64,000 nt of DNA from the NCBI GenBank assembly GCA_948794795.1, contig CAQGLR010000005.1:1-64000 (forward strand). Reading direction: 5' to 3'. The notes under the pieces were generated by a model that saw nothing but the letters and a program-made list of their open reading frames with translations, did no database searches and was not told the origin of the DNA. Both the position numbers and the translations under genes were made by a program. The stretch is from an uncultured Lachnospiraceae bacterium (GTDB lineage Bacteria; Bacillota; Clostridia; Lachnospirales; Lachnospiraceae). Each line of letters starts with the position of its first letter. Positions within the stretch are counted from its first letter, which is position 1. Of this stretch, positions 42,204-50,628 are shown piece after piece.

Positions 42204-45200
42204 TTATTTAACCTTAACTTTCATTGAAATTGTTTTGTACATGCCATTCTTTAATACAACCTTTGCTTTCACTGTAACAGTTCCTGGTTTCTTAGCAGTA
42301 ATCTTTCCTTTGTTTGAAACTGATGCAATTTTTTTCTTTGATGAATAATAAGTAATCTTCTTTATATTTGCTTTATTTAATTTGCTGCTTAAAGTAAATT
42401 GTATTTTTTTACCTTTTTTAACGTTAACCCTTGATTTCTTTACTGTTATTGAATTATAAATTTTTTTATTTATTTTCTGGCTTTCCTTTCCAGAAACTAA
42501 CTCATAAGTTTTATTATCTTTCATGGAAATCTGTATATTCCCTGTATTATTTATTGTATATATCTTGGAATTTATCATTGTATATTCACCAGTTTTTGTA
42601 TTTAACTCATAAATATAAAGCTTATTTCCAGCAGCCAGGTCTTTAGTATATACACTAACTTTATACTGTTCTTTGCCAGCTTTATCTTTGGCAGTTATAG
42701 TAATTTTAACATCTGTTGTACCAGATGCTTTTATAATCTGTTCTGCTTCGTCTTTAGATAAAGTTATTTTATTTCCACTGTCTGTTGTTTTACTTACAGC
42801 AGCATTTGCTTCTTTAACTTTACCTCCGGATATTTCTGTTACTATTGTTGTAACACTGCCATCAGGATTTGTAATTGTATTATTTATAGATGTATCTTGT
42901 ACAGGCACTGGGGAAGGTGTAGTTAAAACAGGTATATCTGGAACAGAAACAGGAGCAGGGGTACTTGTTGGTTTAATCCCACTATTTTCTGTATTAGGGG
43001 TACTTGTTGGTTTAATTCCACTATTTCCTGTACCAGGAACACTTGTTGCATTACTGCCTGGGGAATTGTCTGTTGTATTTTCTTCTGTTGTCCCTGTGTC
43101 CCCGCCTGGTGTATTTACAACTGCTCCCCATATTGCCCCCGTATTCCCTCCTGTTATTACAGCTTCAATACTTCCTGTATTAGCAGATACCGTATCTGTA
43201 CTTAATATATAATTACATGCCATTTCACCTGATAGTACAATATCTGTTGCTATTATTTTTTTATTATTCCCTGCGTCTGCACTTTCATATTTATATTTAG
43301 CTGCAGCACCAGTTTTAGTTCTATCTTTTTCCAGTACTCCTTCTAAAATAATTGAAAGTGTATTAACTGTTGCACCTTCTACAGATGTAGTTTTGTCATA
43401 CTTCTTCGTTACTGTACCAGAAATTGAAGGAACAACATTTTTCTTAGCTACTTCCAGCTCATATAATGCTTCTGCCGGGTTATATGTATTATCCCCTGCT
43501 TTTACAGCTGTAATTATTACTTTTCCTGCACCAGTTATGGAAGCAGTGCTGCCATCTATAACAAGCACACCATTATCTTCTGGCACACTATAAGTTATGG
43601 CACCATTACCACTTCCTCCTGTAACAGACAGCCCAAAGCTTTCATCTCCATAAATTTTTTCTGTTATTTCTTTAATAAAAAGAGGTTTCTGGTCTTTTCT
43701 TGCTTCTTTAATTGTACCTGCCACTGCTGTTACTGCTTCACTATCTAAATAATAATTACCTGATGCATCACCTGATAAAGAAATATTGGACGCTGTTACT
43801 TCTTTTCCTTCCCCGGTTTGTGCATCTTTATAGGCAAATTCTGCTGATGCCTCTACTTTCCCTTTATCCTTATCAAGTACACCATTTAATACAACTGATA
43901 AAGTATTTTCTGATGCATTTTCTACAGATGTATTGCCATCATAATATTTTTCCACTGTCCCTGTAAGCACTGGGGTAAGGCTTTTCTTAGCTACTTCAAG
44001 CATGTATGTTGTTTCTGCCTGGTTATAATTATCATCCCCTGCCTTTACAGCTGTAATTGTTACTTCTCCTGCACCAGTTATAGAAGCAGTGCTTCCGTCT
44101 ATAACAAGCACACCATTATCTTCTGGCACACTCCATGTTATAACACCACTGCCGCTTCCTCCTTCTGCTGTAAGCTCAAAGTCCCCATCACCATAAACTT
44201 TATCTGGTATTTCTGAAACCACCAGTTCATCCTGGTTTACCTTTTTTACATAATTACTGCCAGACAATTCCAATACCTGTTCTGGATAAAGTGATTTTGT
44301 AATATCATCATATCCAAAATAAAAGTTCTGTCCGTCACGTGTAAATGTATATTCTTTATCAACACTTCCTGGAAGACCTGCAAGAAACAACATATCTGGA
44401 TTTCCCATAGCATTGTCATCACAGTTTGTAATATCTGCCATATAATTTTTACCATCTTCCATAGTTACGATATTCCACATATGAGGTCCATAATTGCCGC
44501 TGTCATCTCCTAAATTCCCAGTAACAATATAACACCTTATATCATTTTCAAATATGCTCTTTTCACATAAATACGCAAACGCCTTCGCATAGCCTTCACA
44601 CACTACATTTGTATCAGTGTCACCATCAAATACATATACAAGCTGCCATGGGTCTGTATATGATACAAGACCTGCGTCTGATTCTGCAGAATTATATTCA
44701 TTCAGGCTGCATATTTCCTGCATATAAGCCTGCAGCTTATCATAATCATCCATTGAAGCGTACTTTGCAACAATATTATCTGCAGCTGCTTTTGCTTCCT
44801 GCGCACGGTTTACCATTTCTACATCGATTGCATAATTATCATATGTTAACTGCCCATCCTGCATATATAACTGGGCATAATCACTTGCAACATCAAATCC
44901 AAACAATAAGTTTGTTATTTCATATCTGCCATCTGAGTATGATGCTTCGTACTCAACCGCACACCCATATAATTTATTATACCAGTACAGTTCATATGGA
45001 CAGTCTGCAAGCAGCATATATAATATATTATCAATTTTACTATCAACAATATTCTGGACTTCTTCTGGAAATACATCATTACTTCCATTGGCATACTCCA
45101 CACTTAATTTTATATTGCCTTCAATGGTATCATCAATATAAAACACTGTTAATTCTCTTTGGCCATCTCCTATCTCTGTTAAAACATTTTTTAATGCATT

Positions 45201-45500
45201 ATACAAATCACGTTCTGCATCAGTTTCCAGTCCGCTTAAATCAAAATTTCCAAGGGAATATGGCGCAGCTCCCCCATAAAACAGCTGTTCAAGGTATCCA
45301 TCAAATAATTCATTATTACTAATGCCATATTCATCCTTAGCAACAATCTGTGTTTTCTTTACAAATACCTTTTCTTCTGGCGGGACATCCTGTACAGAAG
45401 CATTAGTTTTAACTGATGGAAAACTTATGCTGCCTGCCACCAGGGCGGCTGCTGCCACCAGGGCAATTCCACGTTTCCAAATTAACTTAAATTTTGTCAT
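42204..45500 (-). CDS. secreted transglutaminase-domain protein with YDG repeats and Big2 end
   Basis: A 1098-residue exported protein (signal peptide about 1-33). A transglutaminase-like domain (about 200-385) has the catalytic triad pattern: Cys in VVCEGYAKAFAYLC, His in GPHMWNIV, Asp in YMADITNCDD. Such domains act as peptidases or cross-linkers at the cell surface. Two long tandem units follow (about 430-760), each a YGD/MBG-like domain and a YDG domain; their DNA is also duplicated (near 43.55 and 44.09 kb). A Pro/Thr/Ser-rich linker (NSGIKPTSTPNTE repeated) and a C-terminal bacterial Ig-like (Big2) domain (KKKIASVSNKGKITAKKPGT) end the protein. It is the first of three secreted-protein genes in a row. 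Confidence 0.82.
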   Translation of the reverse strand: MTKFKLIWKRGIALVAAAALVAGSISFPSVKTNASVQDVPPEEKVFVKKTQIVAKDEYGISNNELFDGYLEQLFYGGAAPYSLGNFDLSGLETDAERDLYNALKNVLTEIGDGQRELTVFYIDDTIEGNIKLSVEYANGSNDVFPEEVQNIVDSKIDNILYMLLADCPYELYWYNKLYGCAVEYEASYSDGRYEITNLLFGFDVASDYAQLYMQDGQLTYDNYAIDVEMVNRAQEAKAAADNIVAKYASMDDYDKLQAYMQEICSLNEYNSAESDAGLVSYTDPWQLVYVFDGDTDTNVVCEGYAKAFAYLCEKSIFENDIRCYIVTGNLGDDSGNYGPHMWNIVTMEDGKNYMADITNCDDNAMGNPDMLFLAGLPGSVDKEYTFTRDGQNFYFGYDDITKSLYPEQVLELSGSNYVKKVNQDELVVSEIPDKVYGDGDFELTAEGGSGSGVITWSVPEDNGVLVIDGSTASITGAGEVTITAVKAGDDNYNQAETTYMLEVAKKSLTPVLTGTVEKYYDGNTSVENASENTLSVVLNGVLDKDKGKVEASAEFAYKDAQTGEGKEVTASNISLSGDASGNYYLDSEAVTAVAGTIKEARKDQKPLFIKEITEKIYGDESFGLSVTGGSGNGAITYSVPEDNGVLVIDGSTASITGAGKVIITAVKAGDNTYNPAEALYELEVAKKNVVPSISGTVTKKYDKTTSVEGATVNTLSIILEGVLEKDRTKTGAAAKYKYESADAGNNKKIIATDIVLSGEMACNYILSTDTVSANTGSIEAVITGGNTGAIWGAVVNTPGGDTGTTEENTTDNSPGSNATSVPGTGNSGIKPTSTPNTENSGIKPTSTPAPVSVPDIPVLTTPSPVPVQDTSINNTITNPDGSVTTIVTEISGGKVKEANAAVSKTTDSGNKITLSKDEAEQIIKASGTTDVKITITAKDKAGKEQYKVSVYTKDLAAGNKLYIYELNTKTGEYTMINSKIYTINNTGNIQISMKDNKTYELVSGKESQKINKKIYNSITVKKSRVNVKKGKKIQFTLSSKLNKANIKKITYYSSKKKIASVSNKGKITAKKPGTVTVKAKVVLKNGMYKTISMKVKVK

Positions 45501-45908
45501 TACAGATATTTTCCTTTCTTAAAGCCAGACAGATATCCACAATCTGCGTGGCTTGCTGCTTATAACCTTATTGTCCGTTGTCATTTAGTTAAACATCACT
45601 TACATTTTTAATAAAAGTGGCTGTTTACAAGCGGAATCTTCTTACAATAAGGTTAAAATCCTACATTTTCTTTACTGGTTCCATAATTCTGGGCTTATAT
45701 ATAAACACATTACATATGGTTTACAAATATTCCAGAAATGGTGATATAAGGATATTCCAAAAAATAACCAGTGACAATATATTTAACCCAAGTGGATAAT
45801 TTTTAACTCAAACGGCATATAATTTATACTTGTAATATTTTTATTCTAAATTTATAATATATAAAACATAGTATTTAACCAAAAAACATGTGGCTAGGAG
45901 GAATTATA
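45501..45908. other. divergent control region
   Basis: This 0.4-kb region separates the transglutaminase-type gene (minus) from the two-component genes (plus). It has an 11-bp inverted repeat AACCTTATTGT / ACAATAAGGTT (about 45565 and 45644) and the paired boxes before the response-regulator gene listed separately. I see no small peptide gene of AgrD type in it. Confidence 0.6.
45782..45823 (+). promoter_or_regulatory. direct repeats and -10 element upstream of LytTR gene
   Basis: TTTAACCCAAGTGG (45782-45795) and TTTAACTCAAACGG (45802-45815) are spaced 20 bp apart, two helical turns, and a consensus TATAAT follows at 45818-45823 with no good -35. This is the layout expected for LytTR-type regulator boxes at an activator-dependent or autoregulated promoter; the assignment is inference. 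Confidence 0.5.
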
Positions 45909-46634
45909 ATGAAAATTGCATTAATAGATGATGAACCTGCAGAACTGGCACGCCTTTCAGAAATAATAAGAAAACAATGGCAGGCAGCTTGTGGGATGTC
46001 ATGCACTATTGATACTTTTTGTAATGGCAAAGATTTCTTATCCTCCTGGAAGGCAGGAGAATATGGTGTAATTGTACTTGACATATACCTGGATGGTATT
46101 ACCGGAATTGAAATTGCCCGTAAAATCCGTGAAACAGACAGTAACACCCAGCTTGTATTCTGCACTACAAGCAATGAATTCGCCAGTGAAAGTTATGAAG
46201 TTGATGCACAGTATTATATACTTAAACCATTTTCAGAAAAAAATATAACAGATATGCTTTCCCGCTTAAATTTTAATAAAAACAACAGCCCACATTCTTT
46301 AATTCTGCCAGACGGACAAGAAATACTTCTTAGAAATATTATTTTTACTGAATATTTTAACCATATTGTAACAATACACAATAAAAAAGGCAGGGATACA
46401 AAGACAAGGATTACCCACGGCAGACTCGAAGAACTACTATGCTGCCATCCATATTTTTGTTGCTGCTCCAAAGGCATAATTGCAAACTTTTATGAAGTAA
46501 AAAACCAGGATAAAGATATTTTCCTTATGAGTGACGGAAGCCAAATACCTATAAGCCGGAGAAAATCAAAAGATGTACAAAATTCTTATATTAAATTTTG
46601 TTTTGAACAGATGCGTAAGGAGGTTTATTTATGA
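45909..46634 (+). CDS. LytTR-family response regulator (AgrA-like)
   Basis: A 241-residue two-component regulator. The receiver domain (about 1-120) has the acidic pair in ALIDDEP, the phospho-accepting Asp in VIVLDIYLDG (about 56), Thr/Ser in FCTTSNEFA and Lys in ILKPFS. The C-terminal part (about 135-235) is a LytTR DNA-binding domain (NIIFTEYFNHIVTIHNK; GSQIPISRRKSKDV). Unusual is the cysteine cluster in LLCCHPYFCCCSKG, where the family normally has one Cys/His. AGGAGG lies before the ATG at 45909. It overlaps the kinase gene by four bases. Confidence 0.92.
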   Translation: MKIALIDDEPAELARLSEIIRKQWQAACGMSCTIDTFCNGKDFLSSWKAGEYGVIVLDIYLDGITGIEIARKIRETDSNTQLVFCTTSNEFASESYEVDAQYYILKPFSEKNITDMLSRLNFNKNNSPHSLILPDGQEILLRNIIFTEYFNHIVTIHNKKGRDTKTRITHGRLEELLCCHPYFCCCSKGIIANFYEVKNQDKDIFLMSDGSQIPISRRKSKDVQNSYIKFCFEQMRKEVYL

Positions 46635-47959
46635 TTTTTTCTTCTTATCACATTATTGAAATTACCATATATACTATATTGAGCCTTCTTCCGTATATAT
46701 TTCTGGCACTTTGCCCATTTTATGACAGCCTGCGTTTTTCAAAACCTGTAACAGTGCTTTTAGTATTAATACTTATGGTATTCCAGGCTGCAGGTGCTTT
46801 TATTGCTTCTGTACTTCCAGCTTCACAAAAAGGGATTCTTAATACTTTTAGTACAGCTACTTATTTTTTATTTTACTTTATAGCTATTAAGTCACACTTT
46901 GGAAAGATACTATTTACCCTTTTTATGCTGTCAAATATTTCAAACCTTATTATTGTTGTTTCAAAATGTCTTGAAGGAATAGTAACACCACAACTGGCTG
47001 TACAGACATACAGATGGTCTTTTTCTGTTGCAATATTTATAACACAGCTGTTTTTACTTATCCCATTATACTTTTATATACGGAATATTTTTACAAATGC
47101 TGTTAAAAGAAACCCTTCTTCCCCAATATGGTTTTATCTATGGGCAATCCCTGCAACATTCTATCTTATAGGAGCATATGAGCTTTACTGCAGCGGGCAG
47201 ACTGCCTTAGAAACCGCCTTACAGCCTGTACACACACTTTTCTTGTTAATTATTAATATTGGTGCTTTCCTTATCTACCATATAGTAGTATGTCTTATTA
47301 ATGAATATGATAAAACTTCTTTTCTTGAGAACCAGAACCACCAGCTTGCACTGCAAAAACTGCAATACGAAAACCTTACCAATAAAATTTCTGAAGTACA
47401 GCGCACAAAACATGATATGCACCACCATATTACCACTATGACAGCTTATCTGCACAATGGTAAAATTAAAGAACTTGAAGATTATTTATACAATTACCAG
47501 CAGACATTGCCTGATAACAGCCCTATTGTTTATTGCAAGAATTATGAAATAAATCTCCTGCTGCTTTATTTTGCGCAGCAGGCCAAAAATAATAATACTA
47601 CATTCTCTGTATATGCTGATATCCCAGCGGAACTGGATATTGCTGGAATTGACATATCTGTACTGCTTGGCAACCTTCTTGAAAATGCTATTGAAGCCTG
47701 CACTTTACAGCCAGAAAGTAACAGGCATATTATTGTAAGGGGACAGATTAAAAATAATTCACTTTTCCTTACTATTGACAACACATTTAACGGAAAAATA
47801 CAGCAGGACAAAAACGGGGTTTATATTTCTACTAAACATAGCGGGACGGGGCTTGGCATTAAATCTGCCAGGCAGATTACAATGCGCTATAACGGCGTAT
47901 TCCAGGTTACACAAAAGGATGGAATGTTTTGTGTATCTGTATTGCTCTGCCTGAAATAG
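46631..47959 (+). CDS. sensor histidine kinase, GHKL type (AgrC-like)
   Basis: A 442-residue membrane sensor with about six hydrophobic helices in the first 220 residues, a short coiled coil, the phospho-accepting His in RTKHDMHHHITTM (about 265), the N box NLLENAIEA (about 355) and G box GTGLGIKSA. This is the HPK10-like arrangement of peptide-sensing kinases such as AgrC, but no AgrB/AgrD-type genes adjoin it. Its start overlaps the regulator stop by four bases, and it converges on the epimerase gene with 19 bp between stops. Confidence 0.92.
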   Translation: MIFSSYHIIEITIYTILSLLPYIFLALCPFYDSLRFSKPVTVLLVLILMVFQAAGAFIASVLPASQKGILNTFSTATYFLFYFIAIKSHFGKILFTLFMLSNISNLIIVVSKCLEGIVTPQLAVQTYRWSFSVAIFITQLFLLIPLYFYIRNIFTNAVKRNPSSPIWFYLWAIPATFYLIGAYELYCSGQTALETALQPVHTLFLLIINIGAFLIYHIVVCLINEYDKTSFLENQNHQLALQKLQYENLTNKISEVQRTKHDMHHHITTMTAYLHNGKIKELEDYLYNYQQTLPDNSPIVYCKNYEINLLLLYFAQQAKNNNTTFSVYADIPAELDIAGIDISVLLGNLLENAIEACTLQPESNRHIIVRGQIKNNSLFLTIDNTFNGKIQQDKNGVYISTKHSGTGLGIKSARQITMRYNGVFQVTQKDGMFCVSVLLCLK

Positions 47960-47978
47960 ACAAGACCAGCCGGAAACT

Positions 47979-48857
47979 TTACATTTCCACTTCTATTGTA
48001 TAACTTTTTTCAAAAACTTCCCCTGTTTCAAGCTTATTGCCATACTCCCTTTCTTCAAGACTGCCTTCAAACCCTGCCCTGTCACACCTTCCATACCAAG
48101 GTTCAATACAGATAAATGGAGCCTGTTTCTTTGCTGGAGACCATATCCCAAGCAATGGTGTATCAAATAAAACAGATAAATACCCCTCACCTTCTGGTTT
48201 CTCCAATGAAACCTTTTTAATAGCAGATGAATCTACAACCAAAGCATCCTGGTCAAATATATTTTCCTTTGCCTCCAGGCGTCCATCCACAAGAGGAAAT
48301 GTCCTTACAACATCCCCAAGCACACCATCTGCTGTAAGTTCCCCGCTTTCTATGCTTCCTGCGTCTGTATGCAGGTTAATAAAGCAGCCCTCTTTACTAT
48401 TTCCAGGACATAGGAATGCTGGATGTGCACCAAGTGAAAAATACATTGTTCCATCCGAATTATTATATACTTTCCATATAACTTTTAAAGAATTTCCCTC
48501 TAAGCAATATCCAATTTCAAATGTAAACTTAAATGGATATATTTTATATGTTTCTTCTGTGCTTTCAAGCTTCATCCAGATTTCCGTTTCCTTATTATCA
48601 ACAAGTGCAAATTCCATATCCCTTGCAAATGCATGCTGTGCAATTCCTTCATACCAGTTATCCTTATATCTGTACCTCTGCCCATTTAACTTTCCCACAA
48701 AAGGAAAAAGCACTGGTGATACACGGTTCCAGTATGCAGCATCACCACTCCACATATACTGCCTGCCATCCTTTATACGTACAAGGCTGGTAAGCTCTGC
48801 CCCCTTATTATTAATTCCTGCTTCAAGAAATTCATTTTTAATAATATAATCTGCCAT
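47979..48857 (-). CDS. aldose 1-epimerase family protein
   Basis: A 292-residue cytoplasmic beta-sandwich enzyme of the galactose mutarotase superfamily, LacX-like branch. It interconverts anomers of aldoses or phosphosugars. Typical are NKGAELTSLVRIKDGRQYMW near the start, the catalytic-type His in GIAQHAFARDMEF (about 75) and in SLGAHPAFLCP (about 150), WSPAKKQAPFICIEPWYG, and the C-terminal Glu region. The exact substrate cannot be told. It is a single gene with GGAGG before the ATG. Confidence 0.88.
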   Translation of the reverse strand: MADYIIKNEFLEAGINNKGAELTSLVRIKDGRQYMWSGDAAYWNRVSPVLFPFVGKLNGQRYRYKDNWYEGIAQHAFARDMEFALVDNKETEIWMKLESTEETYKIYPFKFTFEIGYCLEGNSLKVIWKVYNNSDGTMYFSLGAHPAFLCPGNSKEGCFINLHTDAGSIESGELTADGVLGDVVRTFPLVDGRLEAKENIFDQDALVVDSSAIKKVSLEKPEGEGYLSVLFDTPLLGIWSPAKKQAPFICIEPWYGRCDRAGFEGSLEEREYGNKLETGEVFEKSYTIEVEM

Positions 48858-48954
48858 ATAAATACCTCCAGACTGGGACAGGGCTTCTGTTACACCAGAA
48901 CCCCTGCCTCTGTTTTATAAAAGTTTTTAGTTAATATTTATGCCATTGCATAAA

Positions 48955-49695
48955 TTATTTTACGGTTATCTTTTTCTTTACTGTTTTAACTTTGCCATCT
49001 GCAAGTTTTACCTTTACAGTTATTACAGCTTTGCCTGTTCCTGATGCTTTGACTGTTCCATCCTTTGATACCTTGGCAACTTTTGTACCAGAAGATTTAT
49101 ATTGGATTACTGCTGCCTGTTTTCCATAAGGCACATCCTTTTTAAGGCTTGTTTTAGATACAAGTCCTTCTGGAAGCACAACATTAATCTTTGTCTCTCC
49201 ACCTTTTTTAATAGAAACCTTGCCAGCCTTTACTTTTATACTTCCAAGCAGAGTTACAACATTCTTTCCAGATAACTCTTTGCTTGTAATTATATAATCA
49301 TTGCCACTGTATGCTTCAATCCCTGCCATACCACCACTAATGACTTTTCTCTTGCTGTTAGCAGTTTCTTCAAGCTTTCCTGTTTTATTATTATAACAGT
49401 AAACATATACATTGTCACCAGGTTTTGCTAAATATTCCATCACAGGGACAGATACTTTAATACCTCCTTTTGTGTTGTTATTTGCTGTAGATATAACACA
49501 TGCATTATCTGTGTTTATTTTGTTAGAGGATAAAATACTTTTTATATTTTTCTGCTTATCTTTATCCATTACAGCAATTTTTCCAGCATTTACAGTTATA
49601 TCAATATCGTCTTTCATCTTTTTAAGTTCACTTTGTGGTATTGTAACAGTATAAGAAGACTTTTTATCATCATTAACAAACTTAACAACCAGCAT
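48955..49695 (-). CDS. fragment of a surface protein with Big2 domain
   Basis: A 246-residue frame with no signal peptide and no ribosome-binding site before its ATG. The first 155 residues look like a beta-rich linker region related to the one at the end of the 42.2-45.5 kb protein (KPGDNVYVYCYNNKTGKLEE against GNKLYIYELNTKTGEYT). The last 75 are a bacterial Ig-like group 2 domain (YKSSGTKVAKVSKDGTVKASGTGKAVITV). It is best read as the 3' end of a larger secreted-protein gene whose front is missing; the 0.5 kb upstream holds no matching frame. Confidence 0.65.
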   Translation of the reverse strand: MLVVKFVNDDKKSSYTVTIPQSELKKMKDDIDITVNAGKIAVMDKDKQKNIKSILSSNKINTDNACVISTANNNTKGGIKVSVPVMEYLAKPGDNVYVYCYNNKTGKLEETANSKRKVISGGMAGIEAYSGNDYIITSKELSGKNVVTLLGSIKVKAGKVSIKKGGETKINVVLPEGLVSKTSLKKDVPYGKQAAVIQYKSSGTKVAKVSKDGTVKASGTGKAVITVKVKLADGKVKTVKKKITVK

Positions 49696-50205
49696 TATTA
49701 CTGCATGAAATAAGGGTGTTAATATACACCTGGCAGTCCTCCTTCCATTTTACATATTTTATTTATGCGTTTATAATATTGTATTTCCTCAATATACAAC
49801 GCTTAATAACTTTTTTAAGCTTAATAATTATACGATTTAATAGTATTTATTATAAAAAGCTCCCTTATCTATGGTTAAATTTTATTTTAAAATTAACTAA
49901 ACTCAAATTATTCATAACTAATATTAATCTTATATTTAATATTTTTAACTTAATTATATTCTTTTTTTAAATTTTGTCAATATTAATATATAAACTTTCT
50001 TTTTTTCTATAATTTTATAGGAAATTTAGCTTTTACAGGTAATTATTGTAAACAAAGTTATACAAATATAATAATACAAACATAATAAAACTATTAAATA
50101 TAGACATTATGTTATAAATAAACACAAAAAACCTGTAATATCCATATTTATAAGTTTTACATTATAAACACAGATATACAGGTCAACTTAATTAATATAT
50201 CTTTT
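49696..50205. other. AT-rich gene-free region
   Basis: Very AT-rich (long stretches with almost no G or C, for example 49900-50110), no supported gene. Its right end contains the terminator after ylxM. It marks the right-hand border of the block that separates ylxM from ffh. Confidence 0.7.
50125..50183 (-). terminator. terminator after ylxM
   Basis: On the minus strand ACCTGTATATC pairs with GATATTACAGGT and is followed by TTTTTTG. It ends the MCP/ylxM transcript, so ylxM is not expressed with ffh here. Confidence 0.8.
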
Positions 50206-50574
50206 TTAATCACTAATTACTTCTTCTAACAGCTTAAATATTTCTTTCCATTCTCCATCTTCTGCAGATATATCCATCTCCTCAAGTTTACTATACAAAC
50301 TTTTTACAAGCTTTTTCTGGTTCTCAAACTTTGCAACAAGCCCAAGCTTTTCTTCATACATCCTGAGCTGCTTTGTTGCACGTTTTACTATATCATAAGC
50401 ACCCTGCCTTGTAATGCCTTCTTCTTGTGCTATTTCACTGAAATTATAATCCTCCAGCAAACTGGCTTCAAACATCCTGCGCTGGTTTTCTTTTAACAAT
50501 GCACCATAAAAATCATATAACATTAATAATCCAATACGCTCTTCTATTGAATGTCCATTCCTGTTTTCTGTCAT
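50206..50574 (-). CDS. ylxM: YlxM/p13 family DNA-binding protein, SRP-associated
   Basis: A 122-residue protein of the UPF0122 (YlxM) family, normally cotranscribed with ffh and reported to modulate SRP. It has IGLLMLYDFYGALLKENQRRMFE (about 14-36) and a sigma-4-like helix-turn-helix FSEIAQEEGITRQGAYDIVKRATKQLR (about 45-72). The site before its ATG is weak (AAGG). It follows the chemoreceptor gene by 54 bp. Its usual partner ffh is 14 kb away, on the same strand but beyond a strong terminator. Confidence 0.9.
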   Translation of the reverse strand: MTENRNGHSIEERIGLLMLYDFYGALLKENQRRMFEASLLEDYNFSEIAQEEGITRQGAYDIVKRATKQLRMYEEKLGLVAKFENQKKLVKSLYSKLEEMDISAEDGEWKEIFKLLEEVISD

Positions 50575-50628
50575 ATTCTGCCTGCCTTGTCAAATAATAT
50601 CCGCAATCTGCCCTGCTACTTAATGAAG

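Noticed and set aside
37290..45500. sortase-anchored proteins
   Set aside because: No LPXTG-type motif, membrane helix or positive tail follows the C-terminal domains.
45501..45908. hidden AgrD-like autoinducer peptide gene
   Set aside because: No short frame with an amphipathic start, a cysteine and a charged tail plus a ribosome-binding site was found.
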